Origin: an uncultured Blastocatellia bacterium
GTDB taxonomy: Bacteria > Acidobacteriota > Blastocatellia > Pyrinomonadales > Pyrinomonadaceae
Length of the DNA stretch: 64,000 bases
Direction: 5' to 3'
Assembly: GCA_946480785.1 (NCBI GenBank)
Contig: CAMLLD010000015.1
Span: 18,255 to 82,254 of the forward strand
The translations under genes and the position numbers were made by a program. The notes under the pieces were generated by a model. That model saw only the letters and a list, made by a program, of their open reading frames with translations. It did not search any database and had not been told where the DNA came from. Below, piece by piece: positions 45,201 through 53,047 of the stretch (within the stretch, counting starts at the first letter, position 1; each line of letters starts with the position of its first letter).

Positions 45201-46670
45201 AACGGTCACGTTGTGGTTCCGGCGTCGACGTGGAAAGTCGTACTCGTTCTGCCGAAGGGCGACAACGACATCTCGCGCGTCACCGCGGCGACGAGAACGA
45301 TCGCCGTGATCATGCCGAACACTCAAGGCATTAGAAACGACGATTGGCACAACTACCTGACGACGGTGGATGCGGTCGAAGCGTTGACCGGTTACGACTT
45401 CTTTGCCAACGTTCCCGACTCGATCGAAAACTCGATCGAAGCGGGCATTGACGGCAACAATCCTCCGGGCACTGAAGGCCAGGCCGTCACGACCGCGGAG
45501 GACACGTCGAAATCGATCACGCTGACGGCTGTCAGTCCGAATCCTTCGGCTTCGTTTACGTTCACGATCGTTACGCCGCCGGCGCATGGTCAGTTAACCG
45601 GCACGGGCGCGAACCGGTCGTACCAGCCGAATGCGGACTTCAACGGCAGCGACAGCTTCACCTTCAAAGCCAACGATGGTTCAGCAGACTCGAACACTTC
45701 GACCGTCACCATCAGCGTCACCGACGTCAACGATGCGCCATCCGCAACCGATGACTCGGCGTCGACTGACGAAGACACGTCTGTGCAGATCTCAGCTTCG
45801 ACCCTGACCAGCAACGACAGCGCTGGTCCGGCGGATGAGAACGTGCAGGTGTTGACGGTGACGAGTGTTTCCGCAACTGCCGATACGCACGGAACGGTAT
45901 CACTGGCGAGCGGAACCGTGACGTATTCTTCGGATGCAAACTACAACGGTCCGGCAAGCTTCAACTATCAGGTCTGCGACAATGGTACGACCAACGGCGC
46001 GGCTGATGCGAAGTGCACGACGGGAACGGTTAACGTCACCGTCAATCCAGTGAATGATGCGCCGTCGCTCAATGCGATCGCGAATCAAACCGTTTACGTC
46101 GGCAGCACGCTGACGCTGACGGCTTCGGGTTCGGACATCGATCTGCCGGCGCAGACGCTAACCTACAGTCTGGTGGGAGTTGTTCCGAGCGGTGCGAGTA
46201 TCAATCCGAGCTCGGGTGTTTTCAGTTGGACACCGACAGCCGCGCAGGGTGGTCAGATCTATACGATCACCGTGCGCGTAACTGACGATGGCGCGCCGGC
46301 GAAATTTGCCGAGCAGCAGTTCACCGTTGGTGTGGCTTATACGTGGTCCAACTTGTTAGCGCCGGTGCAAGCGGGCGGAACTTACAAAGCGGGCAAGACG
46401 ATTCCGATCAAGTTTCAACTGACGGGCGCGAGCGCGGGTGTCACTAACGCCGTAATCCGCTTGCTGATCTACAAGGTCAGCAACAACGTGGTTGGGGATC
46501 CGGTTGATGTTGAATCGAACTCGGCTGCGACAACCGGAAACCTGTTCCGTTTCGCTGACGGCCAGTACATCTTCAATCTGGATACGTCTGCGATGGGACC
46601 AGGAACGTACCAACTCCAGGTAGACATGGGCGACGGTGTCGTGCGCGCGGTGAACATCTCACTGCGGTAA
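42237..46670 (+). CDS. Giant secreted lamin-tail / NUC1 endonuclease protein, paralogue 1
   Basis: 1477 aa, exported. In order: an N-terminal signal or anchor (about 15-42); lamin-tail domain 1 (about 42-165: VVISEFRVRGPNGAADEFVELYN); a Thr-Pro spacer (217-245); lamin-tail 2 (about 250-390); an Ig-like region; lamin-tail 3 (about 525-650: VVISQLYGGGGNAGATYANDY); an SbsA-like Ig domain (about 660-765); a DNA/RNA non-specific endonuclease (NUC1) domain (about 775-1065) with the His-Me motif FDRGHMTPNADRD (catalytic H913) and metal Asn in NNQGPW (945-946); cadherin-type repeats (NFNGSDSFTFKANDG); and a C-terminal KAGKTIPIKFQLTG module. AGGAAGG precedes the ATG. It should degrade extracellular nucleic acid. 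Confidence 0.9.
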   Translation: MRLISPLHPTPRTRAWLASAFVVIAVFAFMLFLNFSSRVQAISSNVVISEFRVRGPNGAADEFVELYNLSGAPVAIGGWKIRGSNNAAGVSDRVTITAGTILQPGCHYLLTNSSASGGPYSGAVPGDQTFTTGITDDGGIAVTLPDNTIIDAVGMSTGSAFKEGTVLASLGTSNLNRSYERKPGGAAGSGTDTDNNSADFQLITPSDPQSSAGCVAPTPTPTPTPTPTPTPTPTPTPTPTPTPTPAVAGSVVLSQVYGGGGNAGSTLKNDFIEIINHTGAPINLNGWSVQYASATLANWQVTPLTNFTLQPGQYYLIKEAAGAGGTVDLPTADATGTIAMGATSGKVALVSNTTALIGNCPAGSGIVDFIGYDGANCFEGAGAAPTLTNPTAALRKNDGCLDTDNNNSDFVQGSPNPRNSSSPTNNCAVLSGIGSASPLGVQPGDSSTLTVTVFPASDPTSTGITVSADLSSIGGSPTQAFAAGPGNTFTFVATVAVGTAPGNKSLPVMISDAQGRTASTTIALLVQQPHVVISQLYGGGGNAGATYANDYVELYNPSGLTFDLTGWSLQYTSATGDSWDFGTQPLGGSIGPGQYYLVALASGGSVGLPLPAANINGEINMSGTTGKVALVNSFDPLVGNCPIGDPHIVDFVGYGASADCSETAKAPAPSNTSAIFRGNNGATDTDNNSTDFSAAAPNPRRTEPIVELGPLVFSSDPRKNGINAPRDASITINFTEPVDVVGNWYNISCTSTGLHNDATVAGSGKVWVITPNVNFLAAEQCTVTIFKDQVHDSDTDDSGPNTDTLNADYVATFTVSTGTAPPEPPSVHTTFGNPSNAVADPNQPNNYLMEKPEFTVSYNRDMGRPNWVSWHLTDEWVGSLARVDTFRPDPAVLPTWYRVQATDFASTGFDRGHMTPNADRDKETSIPINQATFLMSNMVAQAPDNNQGPWANLENFLRTLLPANELYIVSGPAGMGGTGSNGFANTVANGHVVVPASTWKVVLVLPKGDNDISRVTAATRTIAVIMPNTQGIRNDDWHNYLTTVDAVEALTGYDFFANVPDSIENSIEAGIDGNNPPGTEGQAVTTAEDTSKSITLTAVSPNPSASFTFTIVTPPAHGQLTGTGANRSYQPNADFNGSDSFTFKANDGSADSNTSTVTISVTDVNDAPSATDDSASTDEDTSVQISASTLTSNDSAGPADENVQVLTVTSVSATADTHGTVSLASGTVTYSSDANYNGPASFNYQVCDNGTTNGAADAKCTTGTVNVTVNPVNDAPSLNAIANQTVYVGSTLTLTASGSDIDLPAQTLTYSLVGVVPSGASINPSSGVFSWTPTAAQGGQIYTITVRVTDDGAPAKFAEQQFTVGVAYTWSNLLAPVQAGGTYKAGKTIPIKFQLTGASAGVTNAVIRLLIYKVSNNVVGDPVDVESNSAATTGNLFRFADGQYIFNLDTSAMGPGTYQLQVDMGDGVVRAVNISLR
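42885..42971 (+). repeat. Six-base tandem repeat coding for (Pro-Thr)n
   Basis: About 29 codons alternate Pro and Thr using CCN-ACN units with varied third bases. It forms a flexible linker between lamin-tail domains 1 and 2. Because the unit is six bases, slippage would change linker length without breaking the frame. Confidence 0.85.
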
Positions 46671-46697
46671 ACCACAAGACCTTCGCCGTTCTTCGAG

Positions 46698-46729
46698 GAG
46701 CCTCGGTGTTCGCGCCGGGGCTCTTTTTT
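46698..46729 (+). terminator. Intrinsic terminator after first NUC1 gene
   Basis: GAGCCTCGG pairs with CCGGGGCTC (one T-G pair) around an 8-nt loop, followed directly by six T residues. It is 28 bases past the stop. The rest of the 301-base gap to the next gene holds the second promoter site and no other recognised feature. Confidence 0.85.
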
Positions 46730-46849
46730 GTGGTCCAAGAAGGGCGGGAGGTACGCCCCGCCGTGACCGATTCGCCGTGGCGATGTGACCGGATGTTCGT
46801 CACCTTGACCTGAATCCCGTCAATCGCAAAACAATCGCTTTTTTCGTTA

Positions 46850-46878
46850 TTGACCCGCCTTCGGCTTGCTGGTAAAAG
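46850..46878 (+). promoter_or_regulatory. Promoter-like site of second NUC1 gene
   Basis: TTGACC (46850-46855) and TAAAAG (46873-46878), 17 bases apart and about 93 bases before the ATG at 46972, mirror the site before the first NUC1 gene. A CTCTT-CA-AGAG hairpin lies within the leader. Confidence 0.5.
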
Positions 46879-46971
46879 CTTGAATTAGCCCTTGCCGGTC
46901 CTATCTTGTCCTGCCGGTATTACCTCTTCAAGAGTACGGAAACGTCACGATTGTTTGGGAGGAATACCCAC

Positions 46972-49900
46972 ATGTTTGCGCGTAAGTCCCGGCTGCCGCT
47001 TCGTCGCACCCGCCCGTCGAAACATAATGGACCAGCATTGATCAGAACGTGGCGCGTGCTCGCCACCGCCGTCGTCATTGCACTCGTGTCGGTCTACGTT
47101 GCGTTCGCCGCGATCTCGCTCTCCACCTCGACGGCTTACACGCAAAACTTCGATTCCCTCGGCATTCCGATTTCGAGCCCGACGCCGTCGAATCTTCCCG
47201 TCGACTTCCGCGTCGAAACTATCTCCGCGCCACGCACACTCGGCTCGTTCTCTTCCGGCCAGGTGCAAACGCTGCGCGTCGGTGGCGCAAACTTATCAAC
47301 CACCGCCGCGAACGGCAGCTACAACTTCGGCGCCGGCACGACTTCGCTGGGCAACGCCGATCGCGCGCCGGGCTTTCTCGCTTCGGGCACCGCCACGATG
47401 AGCGGCAATCTCTACGCGCAACTCGTCAACAACACCGGCGGCGCGCTCTCCGGTTTGCAGATCTCTTACGACGTCGAAAAATATCGCAACGGATCGAACC
47501 CCGCGGGCTTCCGCATTCAACTCTTCTATTCACCGAACGGCAGCACCTGGACCAGCGCCGGCTCAGACTTCTTCACTCCCTTTGGACCCGACGCGGACAA
47601 CAGCGGGTTCGCCACTGCGCCCGGCATGACGGCTCCCGTCTCGAACAAAATCTTGAACGTCGCCGTCGCAAACGGCGCCAACATTTATCTCGCGTGGAAC
47701 TACTCCGTCACTTCCGGCACCATCACCACCAACGCGCAGGCACTCGCGATCGATAACGTTTCGATCCTCGGCATCGGCGCGGTTGTGCCGACAAATCCGT
47801 CGGGGACCGGCAACGCGAATCCGAACTCCGTTCTGCCGGGCGAGTCTTCGACGTTAACAGTCGCGGTCACGCCGGGAACGAATCCATCGAGCACCGGTCT
47901 GACAGTCACTGCCGATCTCTCGGCGATCGGCGGCTCGGCGAGTCAACAATTCTTTGACGACGGCGTCAGCGGCGGTGACGCAACCGCCGGAGACAACGTC
48001 TTCACTTACACCACGACGGTTTCATCACTCACCTCGCCAGGCACCAAGTCACTTCCCTTCTCGATCGGTGACGCGCAGTCACGCAGTGCGAGCGGCTCGA
48101 TCAGCCTGACGGTTCAGCAACCACCGCCACCGGTGGACCATCTCGTCATCAGCCAGATCTACGGCGGTGGCGGCAACTCCGGCGCGACGTTCACCAACGA
48201 TTACGTCGAGATCTATAACCCGACTGGTGTCTCGTTCAATCTCGCCGGCTGGTCGTTGCAGTACGCTTCCGCGGCGGGCACGAGTTGGACCAACAAGCAA
48301 CCGCTCGGCGGCACGATCGCTCCGGGCGAATACCTCCTCGTCTCGCTTGCTTCCGGCGGCGCGAACGGCGCATCGCTCCCTGTGTCACCGAACATCTCCG
48401 GCGACATCAACATGAGCGCCACGACCGGCAAGATCGCGCTCGTCAGCAATTCGATCTCGTTGAGCGGCAGTTGCCCGAACGGCGTCGATCCGGACATTGT
48501 CGACTTCGTTGGTTACGGTTCGTCGGCGAGTTGTTTTGAAGGCGCAGCGCGCGCGTCAGCGCCGAGCAACACGACGGCGCTCTTCCGCAAACTCAACGGC
48601 GCCCAGGACACGAATCAAAACGGCGACGATCTTCAGACCGGCGCGCCGAATCCGCGCCGCACCGCGCCAATCGTCGAGCTTGGACCATGGGTCGCGAGTA
48701 CCGATCCGATCGCCGACGGTTTCAACGCGCCTTACGACGACACGATCACCGTTGATTTCAGCGAACCCGTCGAAGTGGTTGGCGCGTGGTTCGACATCAC
48801 GTGCACGAACTCCGGCGCGCACAACAGCGCGACTGTAGCTGCGTACAACGGCGCGAAGGGCTATCACATCACGCCGAACACGAGCTTCCAGTTTGGCGAG
48901 CAGTGCACCGTCACGATCGCGCACGCGAACGTTCACGATCAGGATCTCGACGACAGCGCGCCGAACACCGACACGCTGTTTGCCGATTACGTGTGGAGCT
49001 TCACGGTCGTCGCGGCGGGCGCGCCCGCGCCGGAGCCGCCGAGCGTGCACCTTGCGTTTGGCAATCCGTCGAATGCCGCGGCCGATCTCTCGCAACCCGA
49101 CAATTACCTGATGGAGAAACCTTCGTTCGCGCTCTCGTACAACCGCGACAAGGGCACGCCGAACTGGGTGAGCTGGCATTTGCAAAGTGAGTGGACCGGC
49201 AGCTTGCCGCGCAACGATACGTTCCGCGCGGACCCGGCTGTCTCGCCTGATTGGTATCGCGTGCAGTCGACCGACTACTTCGCGTCAGGGTTCGATCGCG
49301 GTCACATGACACCGAACGCCGATCGCGACAACGCGGCGTCGATACCGCTCAATCAGGAGACGTTCCTGATGTCGAACATGGTGCCGCAGGCGCCGAACAA
49401 TAATCAGGGACCGTGGGCCGACTTCGAAAACTACCTTCGCACGTTGCTGCCGGCGAATGAGGTTTACGTGATTGCAGGTCCGGCGGGCGTTGGTGGCGCG
49501 GGCGATAATGGCCCGGCAGACACGATCGCGAATGGACACGTGACGGTCCCGGCTTTCACCTGGAAGGTCGCGTTGGTGTTGCCCGTTGGTGACGACGACG
49601 TGTCGCGCGTGAGTGCGGCGACCAGGACCATCGCCGTGATCATGCCGAACCAGAACAGCATTAACAGCGATTGGCACACGTATCTCACGACCGTCGATGC
49701 CGTCGAAGCGCTCACCGGCTACGACTTCTTCGCGAATGTGCCGGACGCGATTGAGAATTCGATCGAGGCGGGTATCGACGGCAACAACCCGCCGGGAACC
49801 GACATTCAGTCAGTGACGACTGACGAAGATGTAGCGGTGGGGATCACGTTGAATGCGGTGAGTCCGAGTCTCTCGCCGTCGTTTAGTTACACGATCGTGA

Positions 49901-51165
49901 CCCCGCCAGGCCATGGCGTGTTGTCGGGCGATGGACCAACGTTCACTTACACGCCCGCGGCGAATTTTCACGGCGCGGATAGTTTTACGTTCCGCGTCAA
50001 TGACGGTAGTCACGATTCGAATGTTTCGACAGTGAGCATCGCAGTGCAGGCGGTGAACGACGCGCCCACGGCCCAGAGCCAGGCAGTCGCGACAAATGCC
50101 AATACGCCGGTGTCGCTTGCGCTCGTTGGCAGCGATCTGGAAACCGCGGCGGGAGACTTGGTTTTTGCGATCACGGCTGGGCCTTCGCACGGAACCTTGA
50201 GCGGAACCGGCGCGAACGTGAGCTACACGCCGGACGCAAATTACAGCGGGCCGGACAGTTTTACATTCACTGTCCGCGATACGGGTGACGATCTCGCGCC
50301 GGCGATGACCAGCGCGGAGGCGACGGTTTCGATCACTGTGAACGACACTCTTGCGCCGACGATCTCAGCGCCCGCCGCACTCGGCGTTATTACGGGCGAT
50401 GGCGCGACGACGTGCGGCACTGTGGTGACTGACGCGCAACTCGGAAGCCCGATCGCCGCGGATAACACGGGCAATGTGACTGTCGTGAGGACGGGCGTTC
50501 CTGCGGGCAATATCTTCCCCACCGGTACGACTACGATTACTTACACGGCGACTGATGCAGCCGGTAATGCGACGCAAGCGACGCAAACCGTAACGGTCGT
50601 CGATAAGACTGCGCCTACGATCACCGCGCCGGCGCCGACTACGGTGAAGGCTGGACTCAGCGGCCAGGCTGCGATACCGAACGTTCTCGCGGGCACGATT
50701 GCGAGCGATAACTGTGGACCAGTGACGTTGAGTCAGAGTCCGGCCGCGGGCACGATTGTTGGTGTCGGCACGCACGTCATTACGATCACGGCGACTGACA
50801 GCGCTGGAAACACTAGCACCGCGACGACGACGTTTACGGTCAACGGCGGTGGGGTGACCTTCGCGTTCAGATCTCCGGGTACAGCTAAGCGCGGCAAGCT
50901 AGCGAAGCTCGACGGGACCTTCGTCAACAGTACGGGCGAGAAGTTATCGGTGTCGTACGTCGTGCGCTACACGAGTCCGTGCGGCGACAGCGGCGTGGCC
51001 GACAGCGGATCGTTGCCCCTCAACGCCGGCGCGAGTCGAGATGTCAATTTTCAATTCCACGTCCCGAAGGACGCCTGCACCGGGTTGTACACGATGGTGC
51101 TCGAGGTGTCCGTGAACGGAGTGTTGATTGGGACAACTGACGTGCAACTCGTAGTGACGCCGTAG
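46972..51165 (+). CDS. Giant secreted lamin-tail / NUC1 endonuclease protein, paralogue 2
   Basis: 1397 aa from the ATG at 46972, which has GGGAGGAA seven bases upstream. The frame is open to 46906, but the extra residues precede a proper signal (VLATAVVIALVSVYVAFA). The first 260 mature residues are beta-rich (TAYTQNFDSLGIP, NLYAQLVNNTGGALSGLQISYDVEKY) and differ from paralogue 1. Then come an Ig-like region, one lamin-tail domain (about 385-530), an SbsA-like domain, the NUC1 nuclease with FDRGHMTPNADRD (catalytic H778) and NNQGPW, cadherin-type repeats and two HYR-like domains (TYTATDAAGNATQATQTVTV). A Cys-containing C-terminal beta module follows (YTSPCGDSGV...KDACTGLY). The shared middle indicates duplication followed by end swapping. 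Confidence 0.9.
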   Translation: MFARKSRLPLRRTRPSKHNGPALIRTWRVLATAVVIALVSVYVAFAAISLSTSTAYTQNFDSLGIPISSPTPSNLPVDFRVETISAPRTLGSFSSGQVQTLRVGGANLSTTAANGSYNFGAGTTSLGNADRAPGFLASGTATMSGNLYAQLVNNTGGALSGLQISYDVEKYRNGSNPAGFRIQLFYSPNGSTWTSAGSDFFTPFGPDADNSGFATAPGMTAPVSNKILNVAVANGANIYLAWNYSVTSGTITTNAQALAIDNVSILGIGAVVPTNPSGTGNANPNSVLPGESSTLTVAVTPGTNPSSTGLTVTADLSAIGGSASQQFFDDGVSGGDATAGDNVFTYTTTVSSLTSPGTKSLPFSIGDAQSRSASGSISLTVQQPPPPVDHLVISQIYGGGGNSGATFTNDYVEIYNPTGVSFNLAGWSLQYASAAGTSWTNKQPLGGTIAPGEYLLVSLASGGANGASLPVSPNISGDINMSATTGKIALVSNSISLSGSCPNGVDPDIVDFVGYGSSASCFEGAARASAPSNTTALFRKLNGAQDTNQNGDDLQTGAPNPRRTAPIVELGPWVASTDPIADGFNAPYDDTITVDFSEPVEVVGAWFDITCTNSGAHNSATVAAYNGAKGYHITPNTSFQFGEQCTVTIAHANVHDQDLDDSAPNTDTLFADYVWSFTVVAAGAPAPEPPSVHLAFGNPSNAAADLSQPDNYLMEKPSFALSYNRDKGTPNWVSWHLQSEWTGSLPRNDTFRADPAVSPDWYRVQSTDYFASGFDRGHMTPNADRDNAASIPLNQETFLMSNMVPQAPNNNQGPWADFENYLRTLLPANEVYVIAGPAGVGGAGDNGPADTIANGHVTVPAFTWKVALVLPVGDDDVSRVSAATRTIAVIMPNQNSINSDWHTYLTTVDAVEALTGYDFFANVPDAIENSIEAGIDGNNPPGTDIQSVTTDEDVAVGITLNAVSPSLSPSFSYTIVTPPGHGVLSGDGPTFTYTPAANFHGADSFTFRVNDGSHDSNVSTVSIAVQAVNDAPTAQSQAVATNANTPVSLALVGSDLETAAGDLVFAITAGPSHGTLSGTGANVSYTPDANYSGPDSFTFTVRDTGDDLAPAMTSAEATVSITVNDTLAPTISAPAALGVITGDGATTCGTVVTDAQLGSPIAADNTGNVTVVRTGVPAGNIFPTGTTTITYTATDAAGNATQATQTVTVVDKTAPTITAPAPTTVKAGLSGQAAIPNVLAGTIASDNCGPVTLSQSPAAGTIVGVGTHVITITATDSAGNTSTATTTFTVNGGGVTFAFRSPGTAKRGKLAKLDGTFVNSTGEKLSVSYVVRYTSPCGDSGVADSGSLPLNAGASRDVNFQFHVPKDACTGLYTMVLEVSVNGVLIGTTDVQLVVTP

Positions 51166-51170
51166 CAAGA

Positions 51171-51276
51171 CGCTTCGTTGTGCAGCCTCTGCGTGCAGTT
51201 CTGCTGGTTGTAGTGAAAAGTTTGTGGGGAACGAATAACTACACCGCGCCACACGCAGAGGCTGCACAGCGAAGCG
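51171..51276. repeat. Long inverted repeat / terminator-like hairpin after second NUC1 gene
   Basis: Arms of 25 bp (51171-51195 and 51252-51276), with one mismatch that is a G-T pair, enclose a 56-base loop. The inner text GTGCAGCCTCTGCGTG / CACGCAGAGGCTGCAC is strongly structured. It begins 5 bases after the stop codon. There is no T-run, so it may be a mobile palindromic repeat as well as a barrier to transcription. Confidence 0.75.
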
Positions 51277-51310
51277 CCATATCCGTGTTCATCTGTGTAA
51301 ATCCCCGGCC

Positions 51311-51760
51311 CTATTCGGTTGAGGCTTGGGCTTCTTTATTTAGTGCGGCGTGTAAGGTGTGCCAGGGCAGCGTGGCGCATTTGACGCGAACGGGAAAGTC
51401 GCGTACGCCGGCGAAGATCTTGAGGTTGCCTAACTTGTTCTCTTCGTTTTCTTCATCGAGCTCGCCCGTAACCATCGAGTGAAACTCGCTGAAGAGCCGT
51501 TCCGCTTCTGCGCGGCTCTTCCCTTTCACCGCCTGCGTCATCATGCTCGCCGCGGCTTTCGAGATCGCACAACCCGAACCTTCAAACGCGACCTCCTTCA
51601 CCGCGTCGCCTTCGAGATCGAGATAGACCGTCAGGTGATCGCCGCAAAGCGGGTTGAAGCCTTCAGCACTGTGGTTCGCGTGCTCGAGCTTGCGGAAGTT
51701 TCGCGGCTTCTTGTTATGGTCGAGGATTACCTGCTGGTAGAGTTCGCTTAATTCAGACAT
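51311..51760 (-). CDS. sufU: SufU-type Fe-S cluster assembly protein
   Basis: 149 aa. Three conserved cysteines of the IscU/SufU fold are present (NPLCGDHLTVYL, GSGCAISKAAASMMTQ, RVKCATLPWHTLHAAL). The insertion between the second and third, with VKGKSRAEAERLFSEFH, is the mark of SufU rather than IscU. SufU accepts sulfur from SufS, in Bacillus as a zinc-dependent sulfurtransferase. It is the last gene of the suf operon, 20 bases after sufS. The C-terminal tail (NKEAQASTE) is short. Upstream of its 3' end lies a stretch similar to a dispersed repeat (CATCTGTGTAAATC). Confidence 0.95.
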   Translation of the reverse strand: MSELSELYQQVILDHNKKPRNFRKLEHANHSAEGFNPLCGDHLTVYLDLEGDAVKEVAFEGSGCAISKAAASMMTQAVKGKSRAEAERLFSEFHSMVTGELDEENEENKLGNLKIFAGVRDFPVRVKCATLPWHTLHAALNKEAQASTE

Positions 51761-51780
51761 AGGACCATGGCGATTGTCGA

Positions 51781-53043
51781 TTAACTAAAGATCTCGATCA
51801 CGCGCTCGATCGTACGCGCCAGCACGTCGATCTCTTCCTTCGTGTTGTAAAACGCGAACGACGCGCGCGCTGTCGCCGGCACTTTGAAACGTTGCATCAC
51901 CGGCTGCGCGCAATGATGTCCCGCGCGAACGGCAATTCCTTCCTGGTCCAGGATCGTGCCGATGTCGTGTGGATGAATGTCGTCGATCACAAACGACAAC
52001 ACGCTCGCCTTGTTCTTCGCCGTGCCGATGATCCGCACGCCTTCGATCGCGGAAACGCGCTCGGTCGCGTAACGCAGCAACTCCGCTTCGTGCGCGGCCG
52101 CCTGCTCGCGGCCGATCGTGTTCAGGTAATCGATCGCCGCGCCGAGCCCAATCTGCGACGCAATCGCCGGCGTACCCGCTTCGAGCCTGTTCGGCAAATC
52201 GGCGTAAGTCGTTTTCTCAAACGTGACCGTCTTGATCATGTCGCCGCCGCCCTGAAACGGGTTCATCTTTTCGAGCAGCTCGGCCTTCCCGTAAATGATG
52301 CCGCTGCCGGTCGGCGCATACATCTTGTGACCGGAGAAAACATAAAAATCGCAATCGAGATCCTGCATGTCGACGGGCATGTGCGGCGTAGCCTGCGCCC
52401 CGTCAACCAGCACCGGCACGCCGTACTTGTGCGCCTGCGCAATCATCTGCTTGACTGGATTGATCGTCCCGAGCGCGTTCGAAACGTGGACCACGCCGAC
52501 GAGCTTCGTGCGTTCGTTCAGCAGCGCGTCGTACTCATCGAGCAGCAACTCGCCCGCGTCGTTCATCGGAATCACGCGCAGCCGCGCGCCCGTCTCTTCG
52601 CAGAGCATCTGCCAAGGAACGATGTTGGCGTGGTGCTCCATCGCCGAGATAATGATCTCGTCGCCTTCGCCGATGAACTTCCGGCCGTAGCCGTACATCA
52701 CGAGGTTGATGCCTTCGGTCGCGCCGCGCACGAAGATACACTCGCGCGACTCGCGCGCGTTGATGAACCGTTTCACCTTTTCGCGCGCGCCCTCGTAAGC
52801 CGTCGTCGCTTTCTGACTCAGGTAGTGAACGCCGCGATGAATGTTCGAGTGTTCCTGCTCGAGATAGACGGAGCCGCGATCGATAACGACCTGCGGCACT
52901 TGCGACGAGGCCGCGTTGTCGAGATAGATGAGCGGCTTGCCGTTGACGGTCTGATGCAGGACGGGAAAGTCAGCGCGGATGCGCTCGACGTTGAACGAAC
53001 TCGAGGTTTTTGCCGGAGCAGTTGAATCCAAAGTCTGTACCAT
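51781..53043 (-). CDS. sufS: Cysteine desulfurase SufS
   Basis: 420 aa group II cysteine desulfurase. Seen: IRADFPVLHQTVNGKPLIYLDNAASSQ at the N terminus, EHHANIVPWQ, the PLP lysine in YVFSGHKMYAPTGSGI, and the persulfide-forming Cys in AGHHCAQPVMQRF, followed by RASFAFYNTKEEID. It removes sulfur from L-cysteine and hands it to SufU. The ATG at 53043 begins 4 bases after the sufD stop; a GTG at 53055 is an alternative that would overlap sufD. All expected active-site residues are present and the length is normal. Confidence 0.96.
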   Translation of the reverse strand: MVQTLDSTAPAKTSSSFNVERIRADFPVLHQTVNGKPLIYLDNAASSQVPQVVIDRGSVYLEQEHSNIHRGVHYLSQKATTAYEGAREKVKRFINARESRECIFVRGATEGINLVMYGYGRKFIGEGDEIIISAMEHHANIVPWQMLCEETGARLRVIPMNDAGELLLDEYDALLNERTKLVGVVHVSNALGTINPVKQMIAQAHKYGVPVLVDGAQATPHMPVDMQDLDCDFYVFSGHKMYAPTGSGIIYGKAELLEKMNPFQGGGDMIKTVTFEKTTYADLPNRLEAGTPAIASQIGLGAAIDYLNTIGREQAAAHEAELLRYATERVSAIEGVRIIGTAKNKASVLSFVIDDIHPHDIGTILDQEGIAVRAGHHCAQPVMQRFKVPATARASFAFYNTKEEIDVLARTIERVIEIFS

Positions 53044-53047
53044 ACGA

